A stretch of 64,000 nucleotides of DNA from Leptolyngbya sp. GTDB lineage: Bacteria; Cyanobacteriota; Cyanobacteriia; Leptolyngbyales; Leptolyngbyaceae. The stretch's first letter is position 1, and each line of letters starts with the position of its first letter. Positions 1-9,244 of the stretch are shown piece by piece. A model generated the notes under the pieces. That model did not search any database and had not been told where the DNA came from. It was given only the letters and a program-made list of their open reading frames with translations. Location of the stretch: NCBI GenBank assembly GCA_003249025.1, contig QBMH01000004.1, positions 1 through 64,000 of the forward strand, written 5' to 3'. A program made the translations under genes and the position numbers.

Positions 1-255
1 CTCGCCTTGGGCCACAATCTGACGAGCCACCCTGAAAATGAGCGAACCGTAAGTGTTCAAGTGGCAATGCGTCTAAGGTAGGGGCGTTCATAGCAAAGAC
101 TCAACTAGGGGCTTCAACACCTTTGAGTATCCCGTGATTTCAAACTTTGGCAGGTGACAAATACCTTTGCTTAAATGTGATTAGTTCTGCTTCTCCAAGT
201 GATTAAAATCACGCGACCTTAGTTCTTGCATCTGAAGCATTACTCCAATCAAACT

Positions 256-3200
256 ATGACTGCTGAAATCCTCAAGCACTGGCAATTTTGGATCGATCGC
301 GGCGGCACCTTTACCGACATTGTGGCGCGGCATCCCGACGGGTCGCTATCGGTACACAAGCTGCTGTCCGACTGTCCACGCTATCAAGATGCCGCGATTC
401 AGGGCATTCGCGAGATTTTGGGCATCTCTGCGGAGACACCGATTCCAGCGGAGCAGATTGAGGCGATCAAAATGGGCACCACCGTGGCGACGAATGCGCT
501 GCTGGAACGCAAGGGCGATCGCGTTCTATTCATCACCACAAAGGGATTTCGGGATGTGCTGCGGATTGGCTACCAACACCGCCCCAATATTTTCGCCTTG
601 CAGATTGTTTTGCCCGAAATGCTGTACAAGCAGGTGCTTGAAGTAGATGAACGCTACAGTGCTCAGGGTGAAGAACTGGTGGCAATTACCGCTGCTGTGG
701 AGATACAGTTGATCGCATCGCTGCAAGCTGTCTATGACAGTGGTATTCGTGCCTGCGCGATCGCGTTTTTGCATGGCTACCGCTACCCCGATCATGAGCA
801 GCAGGTAGCAGAACTCGCACGGGCGATCGGGTTTACCCAAATCTCCGTTTCCCATCAAGTCAGTCCCTTGATGAAGCTCGTCAGTCGGGGCGATACCACC
901 GTCGTTGATGCTTACCTGTCGCCGATTTTGCGCCGCTACGTTGAGCAAGTGGCGGCAGAGTTAGGTGAGGGGCAATCAGAAACTTTCTCACCTCTCGCCT
1001 CTCACCTCTCGCCTTGCCTCTTTTTCATGCAATCCAACGGCGGTTTAACGACTGCCCACTCTTTTCAGGGCAAGGACAGCATTTTGTCGGGTCCGGCGGG
1101 TGGCATTGTGGGCGCAGTGCAAACCTGCAAACAGGCAGGGCTGGAAAAAATCATCACCTTTGATATGGGCGGCACTTCAACGGATGTAGCGCACTATGCC
1201 GGGGACTATGAACGCGCTTTTGAAACGGAGGTGGCAGGGATTCGCCTACGGGCACCGATGATGGCGATTCACACGGTGGCAGCGGGGGGCGGTTCCATTC
1301 TGAAATTTGATGGGGCGCGTTACCGCGTCGGTCCAGAGTCGGCGGGAGCAAATCCAGGTCCTGCTTGCTATCGTCAAGGTGGATCGCTGACGGTTACAGA
1401 CTGCAATGTGATGTTGGGGCGGGTGCAGCCAGACTTTTTCCCTCAGGTCTTTGGAGTAGAGGGAACTCTACCACTAGATGGGGAAGTGGTGCGGCGGCAG
1501 TTTGCAGAATTGACGGCAGAGATTGCAGCCGCAACTGGCGACCCACGATCGCCCGAACAGGTGGCGGAAGGTTTTTTGGCGATCGCCGTCGAAAAAATGG
1601 CAAATGCCATCAAAAAAATCTCGGTGCAGCGCGGCTATGACATTACGGAATACACGCTCTGCTGTTTCGGCGGCGCGGGGGGACAACATGCCTGCGCGAT
1701 CGCCCAAACCTTGGGCATTCAGCAAATTTTCATTCATCCCTATGCTGGAGTTTTGTCCGCCTATGGGATGGGCTTGGCAAACCAAAGCGTCATCCGCGAA
1801 CGATCGCTTGAAATTCCGTTGACTGAAGCGACTTTGCCCGATCTAGAAGCCGCGATCGCCCAACTCACTGCGACTGCAACCACCGAACTCATCCGCCAAA
1901 ATTCCGACTTTGCAGCATCCCTTCACGCTTCAGCCAAAGCCCACTTGCGCTACCAAGGCACCGATTCTGCCCTGATTGTGGAATACGGAGATATTACTGA
2001 GATGATTGCCCGCTTTGAAGTGGCTCATCGTCAGCGCTATGGCTTTACTACTCAAGGCAAACCCTTGATCGTCGAAACCCTTTCTGTAGAGGTGGTAGAT
2101 AGTATGGCAGCGATAGCTGAACCGATCCTCAAACCTCAACGCACAGAGCCTTTGCAGCCGATCGCCACCCGTCCCATGTACGTTTCCGGCAGTTGGCAAA
2201 GTGTCCCTTTGTATCAGCGCGATCGCCTGAGTTCCGGCGACACCATTCCCGCCCCCGCTCTTATCCTAGAAGCCACAGGCACCAACGTCATCGAACCGGG
2301 CTGGCAGGCGCAGGTGATGGATCAAGGGGGATTGATGTTGACTCACGTTGAGCCAGTTAAAACTCGTCTCTCCACCCCCCACTCGTCACTTTCAAAGCCC
2401 GATCCCGTTTTGCTGGAGATTTTCAATCATCTGTTTATGGCGATCGCTGAGCAGATGGGCGTGACCCTGCAAAACACCAGCTACTCCGTCAATATCAAAG
2501 AGCGGCTCGATTTCTCCTGCGCTGTGTTTGATCAGCAGGGGCAACTGATCGCTAATGCACCCCATATTCCGGTGCATCTCGGTTCCATGGGCGAAAGTGT
2601 GCAAAGCCTGATGCGCGATTCGTTCCGCGATTCCCTTTGGGATCGCGGCAATATGTTCTGTCCCGGCGATGTCTACATCTTGAACAATCCCTACAACGGC
2701 GGCACGCACCTCCCCGACATCACCGTCATCACCCCCGTTTTTTTAGAGGAATCACAACAATCAAATGTGCTTGCTATTTACCCCTCACCCCTCACCTCTC
2801 GCCCCATCTCCTACGGAGACGCTACGCGAACGCCCCTCTTCTTCGTTGCTTCCCGTGGACACCATGCCGACATTGGCGGGATCACGCCGGGTTCCATGCC
2901 ACCCAACAGCGAATCGATTGACCAGGAAGGGGTGTTGATTGATCACTTCAAGCTAATCGATCAAGGAGATTTTCGAGAAGCTGACTTGCTGGAACTGCTT
3001 ACGGCTGGCGAGTATCCAGTTCGTAATCCAGCCCAAAATCTAGCAGATTTAAAGGCGCAAGTCGCCGCCAATGCCAAAGGGGTGCAGGAATTGCAGGCAA
3101 TGGTGCAGCATTTCGGTTTGGAGACGGTGCAGGCATATATGCAGCATGTGCAAGACAACGCTGAATCTGCCGTGCGACGGGTGATTGATGCTTTGGGGAA

Positions 3201-4041
3201 AGATGCGACGAATCGCGCTTTTACCGTGGCGATGGATAATGGGTGTGAGGTTCGGGTGGCGATCTCGATCGATCCAGAAAACCACAGTGCCAAAATCGAT
3301 TTCACGGGCACCTCGCCCCAGCAGTCCAATAACTTCAACGCACCGCTGGCAGTCTGCAAAGCTGCTGTTCTTTACGTTTTCCGCACCTTGGTTGAAGATG
3401 ATATTCCTCTGAATGCTGGATGCCTGAAGCCCTTAGAAATCATCGTCCCAAGCGGCTGTTTGCTCAATCCTCGCCACCCCGCTGCGGTAGTTGCAGGTAA
3501 TGTGGAAACCTCCCAAGTGGTGACCAATGCTCTATATGGAGCGCTGGGCGTGATGGCAGCAGCCCAAGGCACTATGAACAATTTCACCTTTGGCAATCAG
3601 CGCTATCAATACTACGAGACCATTTGTGGCGGATCGGGCGCAGGCGCGACCTTTGATGGCGCGAGTGCCGTGCAAACTCACATGACCAACTCTCGCCTCA
3701 CCGATCCCGAAGTGCTGGAATGGCGCTTTCCAGTTCTGCTAGAAGAATTTTCCATTCGTTCCCACAGTGGCGGCAAGGGACACTATCATGGCGGCGATGG
3801 CGTAGTCCGGCGGCTCAAATTTCGAGAACCGATGACGGCAGCGATTCTATCGGGAAGTCGAACCGTGCCACCTTTTGGCATGAATGGAGGGGGAGCAGGA
3901 GCCGTTGGGCGCAATTGGATTCAGCGGCGCGATGGCACCGCTGAGTGTTTGGGCAGTACGGCAGAAGCCCAAATGCTAGCTGGTGAGGTGTTTGTGATTG
4001 AAACTCCCGGTGGTGGTGGCTATGGATCTAAAGAAGATTAA
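256..4041 (+). CDS. 5-oxoprolinase / hydantoinase A-B fusion
   Basis: Probable ATP-dependent 5-oxoprolinase that opens 5-oxo-L-proline to glutamate in the cytosol. The N-terminal half is HyuA-like, with the nucleotide-binding motif DRGGTFTD near residue 14 and FDMGGTSTDV near residue 300. The C-terminal half is HyuB-like (LQNTSYSVNIKERLDFS; GGTHLPD; SRGHHADIGG). At 1261 aa it matches the single-chain eukaryotic-type OPLAH rather than split HyuA and HyuB. I chose the ATG at 256; an in-frame TTG lies 30 bp upstream. Oddity: low-complexity stretches around residues 237-255 and 836-862 are encoded by intergenic-type repeats (CTCACCTCTCGCC). It is convergent with cphA, fitting amino-acid nitrogen recycling. 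N-methylhydantoinase activity cannot be excluded from sequence. Confidence 0.88.
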   Translation: MTAEILKHWQFWIDRGGTFTDIVARHPDGSLSVHKLLSDCPRYQDAAIQGIREILGISAETPIPAEQIEAIKMGTTVATNALLERKGDRVLFITTKGFRDVLRIGYQHRPNIFALQIVLPEMLYKQVLEVDERYSAQGEELVAITAAVEIQLIASLQAVYDSGIRACAIAFLHGYRYPDHEQQVAELARAIGFTQISVSHQVSPLMKLVSRGDTTVVDAYLSPILRRYVEQVAAELGEGQSETFSPLASHLSPCLFFMQSNGGLTTAHSFQGKDSILSGPAGGIVGAVQTCKQAGLEKIITFDMGGTSTDVAHYAGDYERAFETEVAGIRLRAPMMAIHTVAAGGGSILKFDGARYRVGPESAGANPGPACYRQGGSLTVTDCNVMLGRVQPDFFPQVFGVEGTLPLDGEVVRRQFAELTAEIAAATGDPRSPEQVAEGFLAIAVEKMANAIKKISVQRGYDITEYTLCCFGGAGGQHACAIAQTLGIQQIFIHPYAGVLSAYGMGLANQSVIRERSLEIPLTEATLPDLEAAIAQLTATATTELIRQNSDFAASLHASAKAHLRYQGTDSALIVEYGDITEMIARFEVAHRQRYGFTTQGKPLIVETLSVEVVDSMAAIAEPILKPQRTEPLQPIATRPMYVSGSWQSVPLYQRDRLSSGDTIPAPALILEATGTNVIEPGWQAQVMDQGGLMLTHVEPVKTRLSTPHSSLSKPDPVLLEIFNHLFMAIAEQMGVTLQNTSYSVNIKERLDFSCAVFDQQGQLIANAPHIPVHLGSMGESVQSLMRDSFRDSLWDRGNMFCPGDVYILNNPYNGGTHLPDITVITPVFLEESQQSNVLAIYPSPLTSRPISYGDATRTPLFFVASRGHHADIGGITPGSMPPNSESIDQEGVLIDHFKLIDQGDFREADLLELLTAGEYPVRNPAQNLADLKAQVAANAKGVQELQAMVQHFGLETVQAYMQHVQDNAESAVRRVIDALGKDATNRAFTVAMDNGCEVRVAISIDPENHSAKIDFTGTSPQQSNNFNAPLAVCKAAVLYVFRTLVEDDIPLNAGCLKPLEIIVPSGCLLNPRHPAAVVAGNVETSQVVTNALYGALGVMAAAQGTMNNFTFGNQRYQYYETICGGSGAGATFDGASAVQTHMTNSRLTDPEVLEWRFPVLLEEFSIRSHSGGKGHYHGGDGVVRRLKFREPMTAAILSGSRTVPPFGMNGGGAGAVGRNWIQRRDGTAECLGSTAEAQMLAGEVFVIETPGGGGYGSKED
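987..1014 (+). repeat. 14-bp tandem repeat inside coding region
   Basis: Two exact copies of CTCACCTCTCGCCT lie in frame within the 5-oxoprolinase gene. The same 13-bp core recurs at 2791-2803 in the same gene and in intergenic DNA at 23040-23052. Confidence 0.85.
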
Positions 4042-4081
4042 AGTTCTTGATGTGCAACTGATGCTGACAAACTGCCCTCCC

Positions 4082-6820
4082 CTACTCTACCCGTTGGGTA
4101 CTGAAGGATGCTTGAGCTTGAACTTCGGTACTTTGCAACGCTTCAGTTTTCTCAGAATCTACTGAGGAAGCCGATGTTTCAATAGTGCTGGTAGCTAGCT
4201 CTGGTTCAGCAATGGGTTTTCGGACTTCAATCAGTTTAATGGCTCGATCAACGCTTTCCGGCAAGATGACCACCAGGCTGTTTAACGGAGCATTATCTAG
4301 CGCTGTTTGAATGGCGGTGATCTCGTCTAGAACTGTTTCATAACGGCAATCGGGCTTTGCTTGCTGTAACCCTCGCGCAATCCAACGGGCAGCGTCGCCA
4401 CGGGGTCGCCCACGGGCATCATCGTCTTCTTTAATAATGATGCGATCGAACATCCCAGCCGACAGGGTACCCAAGGTGACGAAATCTTCATCTCGGCGAT
4501 CGCCCGGACCCCCCACTACGCCAATCCGCTCACCGGGCCAATTACGCACGAAGCCTCCCAGCGCTTCATAGCTGTGAGCATTGTGAGCATAATCCACTAA
4601 GGCATGATAAGTTCCCAGATTGAACAAGTTCATGCGCCCCGGCGTTTGCTCGGCAGATGCACGGAAAGTCAGAAGCGCCGCTCGAATGTCTTTAATGTCT
4701 ACGCCTTGAGCGAAGGCTGCTAGGCTAGCTGCCAGCGCATTGGCAATCATGAAGGGTGCACGTCCAGCCAGAGTTAAGGGCACATTCTCAGCAGGCTCGA
4801 TCCGCAGCGTCCAGTCGCCCTTGAGAATCGACAAATATCCATTTTCATGAACTGCTGCCAATCCGCCTTTTTGAGTATGGGCTTTAATTAGCTCATTATC
4901 AGGATTCATCGAGAAATAGGCAACCTGAGCATTAACCCGACGTGCCATGTCTGAGACAAGCGGATCATCGGCATTGAGGACTGCGTAGCCATTAGGCATG
5001 ACGGTCTCAGCCACAACGCTCTTCACCCGTGCCATTTGGTCAATGGTGTTAATATCGCCCAAACCCAAGTGATCTGCCGCAACGTTCAAGACTACGCCCA
5101 CATCACAGGCACTAAACCCTAGACCAGAGCGCAGAATGCCACCCCGGGCGCTTTCCAAAATCGCTACTTCTACCGTGGGGTCTTGCAAGATTAGCTGAGC
5201 GCTTTGCGGTCCGGTATTGTCGCCCGGTTCTGCCATGTAGTCACCGATGTAAGTGCCGTCTGTGGTGGTGTAGCCGACCACTTGCCCCGTTTGCCGGAAA
5301 ATATGGGCAATCAAGCGCGTCGTCGTGGTTTTGCCGTTGGTTCCGGTGAGGGCAATGATGGGCACGCGGCTAGGAGTTCCCGGTGGAAAGAGCATGTTTA
5401 GCACGGGGGCGGCGACGTTGCGGGGAATCCCTTCGCTGGGGCAAACATGCATCCGGAAGCCGGGAGCCGCATTAATTTCGACGATTACTCCATCGACTTC
5501 GCGCAGAGGTTTGGTAATGTCTTGGGTGACTATGTCAATGCCTGCGATATCCAAACCGATGGTTTTAGCAGCCCGTTTGGCAATCCATAGGTTTTCGGGA
5601 TGAATATCGTCGGTGCGATCGACGGAGGTGCCGCCTGTGCTAAGATTTGCGGTCGCCCGCAGGTAAAATAGCTCACCTTTTTGCAAGATCGTTTCAACGG
5701 TGTAGCCCTGTTTCTCTAACAACTGCCAACTGGTGCGATCGAGTTCGATTTTGGTCAGCACATTATCATGACCTTCGCCGCGCCGGGGATCGCTGTTGGT
5801 TGCTTCAATCAATTCTTCAATGGTATGAATGCCATCTCCGACGACGTGAGCCGGAATCCGCTCAGCCACGGCGACCACAGTGCCATCTACGACCAAAACG
5901 CGATGATCCCGCCCTGCATAAAAGCGCTCTACAATCACCGATCGCGAGACTTCTTTGGCGGCATCATAGGCTTCGATCGCTGCTTCCCAAGCATTAATAT
6001 CAATCGTAATGCCGCGCCCATGGTTGCCATCCAGCGGTTTAATCACAATCGGGTAGCCGCCCACATACTCAACGGCTTCCTCTAGTTCATCAAAAAAGTT
6101 GATGACTGTGCCACGCGGCACTGGGATTCCTGCATTTCGCAGAACGCTTTTGGTGCCCTCCTTATCACTGGCAAGCTCTACACCCAAAATGCTGGTGTAA
6201 TTACTCAACGTTGCCTGCATCCGTTTTTGGTGAACCCCATACCCTAGCTGAATCAGATGGCGGGCACCCAGTTCAAACCAGGGAATGCCACGAGCCTCGG
6301 CTTCTTTAATGATCGCCTCGGTGCTAGGGCCTAAAGAAACATCCGCTGCCAACTGACGCAGATCATTCAAATCTTTCTCTAATTCTTCTGAGGAGTAGAT
6401 CCCTTGATCAATAATGCCTTGACAAAGGCGCACAGCCGCTCGCGCCGCATATCGTCCCGCTTGCTCATGGATGTATTCAATCACCACCTGATAGGTGCCT
6501 AGGTCAGCCGTTTCGCGGGTGCGCCCAAAGCCGACGATCATGCCAGCAAGTTCTTGCAACTCCAGCGCCACATGTTCCACGATATGACCCATCATGGTGC
6601 CTTCCTGCACGCGCTTCAGGAAACCGCCACGGCAGCCCGGAGAGCAGAAGTGTTCGACTAAGCTAGGAAGCGTTTGAGTCAGCCCTTCATAGAACCCCGG
6701 AATCACATTAGAAGGCTGATCAGCCAGTTCTTCTAGATCCAGACGCATCACCACCACCTTTTGGCGGCGAATGCTCCAGTAGTTGGGACCGCGTAATGTC
6801 TGGATTTTGAGTATTTTCAT
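4082..6820 (-). CDS. cphA: cyanophycin synthetase
   Basis: Polymerises Asp and Arg into cyanophycin (multi-L-arginyl-poly-L-aspartate), the cytoplasmic nitrogen reserve, using ATP. The 912-aa chain has the family order: an N-terminal domain starting MKILKIQTLRGPNYWS, an ATP-grasp domain in roughly residues 220-480 (IVIKPLDGNHGRG, VEINAAPGFRMH), then a Mur-ligase-like domain with P-loop GTNGKT at 493-498 and DYAHNAHSYEALGG further on. The last 40 or so residues are a Ser/Glu/Thr-rich tail beyond the usual end. cphB lies upstream on the same strand with a 310-bp gap, so the two may be separately promoted. A set of three 15-bp direct repeats lies about 50-95 bp upstream of the start. Confidence 0.97.
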   Translation of the reverse strand: MKILKIQTLRGPNYWSIRRQKVVVMRLDLEELADQPSNVIPGFYEGLTQTLPSLVEHFCSPGCRGGFLKRVQEGTMMGHIVEHVALELQELAGMIVGFGRTRETADLGTYQVVIEYIHEQAGRYAARAAVRLCQGIIDQGIYSSEELEKDLNDLRQLAADVSLGPSTEAIIKEAEARGIPWFELGARHLIQLGYGVHQKRMQATLSNYTSILGVELASDKEGTKSVLRNAGIPVPRGTVINFFDELEEAVEYVGGYPIVIKPLDGNHGRGITIDINAWEAAIEAYDAAKEVSRSVIVERFYAGRDHRVLVVDGTVVAVAERIPAHVVGDGIHTIEELIEATNSDPRRGEGHDNVLTKIELDRTSWQLLEKQGYTVETILQKGELFYLRATANLSTGGTSVDRTDDIHPENLWIAKRAAKTIGLDIAGIDIVTQDITKPLREVDGVIVEINAAPGFRMHVCPSEGIPRNVAAPVLNMLFPPGTPSRVPIIALTGTNGKTTTTRLIAHIFRQTGQVVGYTTTDGTYIGDYMAEPGDNTGPQSAQLILQDPTVEVAILESARGGILRSGLGFSACDVGVVLNVAADHLGLGDINTIDQMARVKSVVAETVMPNGYAVLNADDPLVSDMARRVNAQVAYFSMNPDNELIKAHTQKGGLAAVHENGYLSILKGDWTLRIEPAENVPLTLAGRAPFMIANALAASLAAFAQGVDIKDIRAALLTFRASAEQTPGRMNLFNLGTYHALVDYAHNAHSYEALGGFVRNWPGERIGVVGGPGDRRDEDFVTLGTLSAGMFDRIIIKEDDDARGRPRGDAARWIARGLQQAKPDCRYETVLDEITAIQTALDNAPLNSLVVILPESVDRAIKLIEVRKPIAEPELATSTIETSASSVDSEKTEALQSTEVQAQASFSTQRVE

Positions 6821-7130
6821 AGCACTATCCGGGAAAGTTAAGCTGTGGCGCTGTAAATGTTGGCAGTGTTCATCGAGCGATAAACCATCGAGTGAGGAAA
6901 CATCGAGTGATGATTGCTATTGCTCACTCGCGTAACCAATAACTCAGTGTCTTTTGCGATGGGGGTCTAAACTGTTCACCTTGAACGATTTAATCCCCAA
7001 AGCTTCAAGTTTAATCAGTCATTTATCAATCAGTCATTGGGTGGCTTTATCAAATTGATGACGATTCTTTTGTTCCACACTGTACTGCTCGTTAGCCTCA
7101 ATAAGCTCTATCGCTGGTAACGCATTCGCT
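6821..7130. other. 310-bp cphB-cphA intergenic region
   Basis: No convincing gene. It holds the 15-bp iterons described at 6871-6915 and must contain the 5' region of cphA. A short reading frame crossing the cphB end on the minus strand looks accidental. Confidence 0.6.
6871..6915. repeat. three 15-bp direct repeats upstream of cphA
   Basis: CATCGAGCGA at 6871, CATCGAGTGA at 6886 and CATCGAGTGA at 6901 are spaced exactly 15 bp apart. An inverted partial copy, CTCACTCG, follows at 6922. The array lies 51-95 bp upstream of the cphA start, where an activator or repressor could bind. A regulatory role is inferred from position only. Confidence 0.55.
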
Positions 7131-7955
7131 TTAAGTAGGATCAAAGTGAGCATGAATTGGGATGCGCTTGTGTAGATTAAAGCGATCGCCATGAACCAGA
7201 ATGTGAATTCGTAAGTTACCAATACTAAGGGGGTCGGTTGCTCCAATGCGAGGCAAATTGGTGTGAGTCAGTTCTTTTGGATCAATGATTGTTACTGTAC
7301 CCTTTCCTATTACTTGTAGCAGTCCATCTCCTTCAAACAAAGAGCAAGTATCTTCATCAATGCCAATCCCAAAGCGATCGGGGTGCCCCGCGATCGCGCT
7401 CATTAGCCGAGCCATCCGGTTACGGTTATGAAAATGCTGATCGACCAATAGTTCTGGAATGATCCCCAGACCCGTGGTAATGTCCACCAGCGATCGATTA
7501 GGCGACTCGCCACTCCCTCCTCCCGCAATCATGTAATGTCCCATCACCGCAGCACCCGCACTGGTGCCAGCCAGCGTGATTTCGCCTCGCTGTGCCCGCT
7601 GACGAACCAACTCCATCAAAGGCGTATCTGCCAACAACCCACATAGCCGAAGCTGATCGCCCCCCGTCATAAATACGCCCGTACAGCTTTCGGCATAACT
7701 CTGCAAAATGGGGTCTTCACACTGAGCGCGATCTTGAATATCTAAAATTTCGATTCCCTTTGCCCCCATTTCCGTAAAAATTTCGCGGTATCGTTCACCA
7801 ATCACCGCAGGTTCACGAGAGGCAGATGGAATAATCGCAATTTGGGCATCCGTTGAGCCAGAACGAACAAAAAAGCTGTGCAGAATCTCCCGCCCATGCA
7901 CTTTATCTTCGGCTCCACCGATGATCATAATGGCGGTTTTTGTAGATTGGGGCAT
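7131..7955 (-). CDS. cphB: cyanophycinase
   Basis: Serine exopeptidase of family S51 that releases beta-Asp-Arg dipeptides from cyanophycin. Starting at the ATG at 7955 (preceded by GGAGAGGAA), the 274-aa product places the nucleophile in GTSAGA at Ser132, His174 in DQHFHNRNR and Glu201 in GIDEDTC. These numbers are identical to those I recall for the characterised Synechocystis enzyme, which supports this start. The frame stays open upstream to 8132, but that extension (RLFYPMSGMMSTAPRL) has no family counterpart. It lies upstream of cphA in the same orientation, the usual cphBA order. Confidence 0.95.
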   Translation of the reverse strand: MPQSTKTAIMIIGGAEDKVHGREILHSFFVRSGSTDAQIAIIPSASREPAVIGERYREIFTEMGAKGIEILDIQDRAQCEDPILQSYAESCTGVFMTGGDQLRLCGLLADTPLMELVRQRAQRGEITLAGTSAGAAVMGHYMIAGGGSGESPNRSLVDITTGLGIIPELLVDQHFHNRNRMARLMSAIAGHPDRFGIGIDEDTCSLFEGDGLLQVIGKGTVTIIDPKELTHTNLPRIGATDPLSIGNLRIHILVHGDRFNLHKRIPIHAHFDPT

Positions 7956-8405
7956 TTCCTCTCCAAGGGACTGATACTGTAGCCGAGGTGCAGTACTCAT
8001 CATCCCCGACATTGGATAAAACAAGCGATCCAACAGCTTTGCAACTGCCGTAGAGACACTAATTCTACTCATTTTTATAGGTTTGATTCGGTTAGGGGAG
8101 TACCATAATCGAGGGAATGCTGATGCTCTCATCTACACTAATCTTGCTAAATGATCGGGCAAGTCTGACCTACTTTTGACACCTCTTCAAACTCCGACGG
8201 CTTTTTGCCCAAGAGCTTCTTGCTAAAAATAGCCGGATATCCAGATATATTATGAAAAATACGCATCATGACAGCTTATTAAGCTTAGTTTAAATCAATC
8301 CCAAATGTTTCTTTGTTCAGTTTTTTGCGTCAGTCAAAGCGTTGCTTAAAGTTTAAAGCGCTTGATCAACCGCCCTCATCATAAGCTAAGTATGGATTCG
8401 CAGCT
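7956..8405. other. divergent cphB / trmD promoter region
   Basis: The 450 bp between the chosen cphB start and trmD are A+T-rich, except the part next to cphB that stays open in the cphB frame. I see no separate gene. Promoters for both directions should lie here, but I could not assign -10 or -35 boxes with confidence. Confidence 0.5.
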
Positions 8406-9116
8406 ATGCGCTTTGATATTGTGACCCTGTTTCCTGACTTTTTTGTTTCCCCCTTAGGTTCAGGACTATTAGGAAAGGCTCTTGTCAAGCAGATTGCTGA
8501 AGTTCATTTAACCAATCCCCGCGACTTTACAACTGACAAACATCATCGGGTGGATGACGAACCTTATGGTGGCGGGGTAGGCATGTTGATGAAGCCAGAG
8601 CCGATTTTTGCAGCGGTTGAATCGCTTCCAATTTTGCCCCAGCGGCAGGTGTTAATGATGACTCCTCAAGGGGAAACGATGCATCAACGCATGTTTCAAA
8701 GTTTTGCGGCGAATTGTGATCAGTTGGTCATCATTTGTGGACATTATGAAGGAGTCGATGAGCGGGTGTTGAATTTGGTGACGCGAGAAATTTCCTTGGG
8801 AGACTTTGTGCTGACCTGTGGCGAAATTCCAGCGTTGACTCTGCTGAATGGCGTGATTCGGCTGTTGCCAGGAACCGTGGGCAAGGAAGAGTCGCTGAAG
8901 CTGGAAAGTTTTGAGGACGGGTTGTTGGATTATCCGCAATATACTCGCCCGTCTGTGTTTCGAGAATGGGCGGTGCCAGAGGTGTTGCGATCGGGGAATC
9001 ATCAGGCGATCGCCCAGTGGCGGAAAGAACAACAGCAGCAACGCACCCGCGATCGTCGTCCAGACTTATATGAAAAATGGAAGAGGGAAGAGGAAAAAGA
9101 GGAGAGAAATAGATGA
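8406..9116 (+). CDS. trmD: tRNA (guanine-37-N1)-methyltransferase
   Basis: SPOUT-class enzyme that methylates N1 of G37 in tRNAs with G36-G37, using S-adenosylmethionine, to prevent frameshifting. The 236-aa product starts MRFDIVTLFPDFF, carries YGGGVGMLMKPEP, and has the trefoil-knot SAM site GDFVLTCGEIPALTLLNGV in the second half. The length is typical apart from a charged C-terminal tail (KWKREEEKEERNR). No partner gene is attached; the next gene is unrelated. Confidence 0.97.
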   Translation: MRFDIVTLFPDFFVSPLGSGLLGKALVKQIAEVHLTNPRDFTTDKHHRVDDEPYGGGVGMLMKPEPIFAAVESLPILPQRQVLMMTPQGETMHQRMFQSFAANCDQLVIICGHYEGVDERVLNLVTREISLGDFVLTCGEIPALTLLNGVIRLLPGTVGKEESLKLESFEDGLLDYPQYTRPSVFREWAVPEVLRSGNHQAIAQWRKEQQQQRTRDRRPDLYEKWKREEEKEERNR

Positions 9117-9244
9117 TTAGCGCTTGTCAAAGGGGAATGGGGAATCATCAATAATCATGAGGTTTAGAGCGCTGTTAAATTTCGGTGTCTAAAATTGAGT
9201 CATCACTTTAGGTTAAGCGCCGGGGTAGCCATTTTAGGTGTTTT

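Noticed and set aside
7034-7246. 70-codon minus-strand frame crossing the cphB end
   Set aside because: It overlaps the conserved cphB C-terminus in another frame and lacks a ribosome-binding site.
6821-8405. NtcA sites (GTA-N8-TAC) near cphA and cphB
   Set aside because: Candidates had the wrong spacing, for example 13 bases near 8050.
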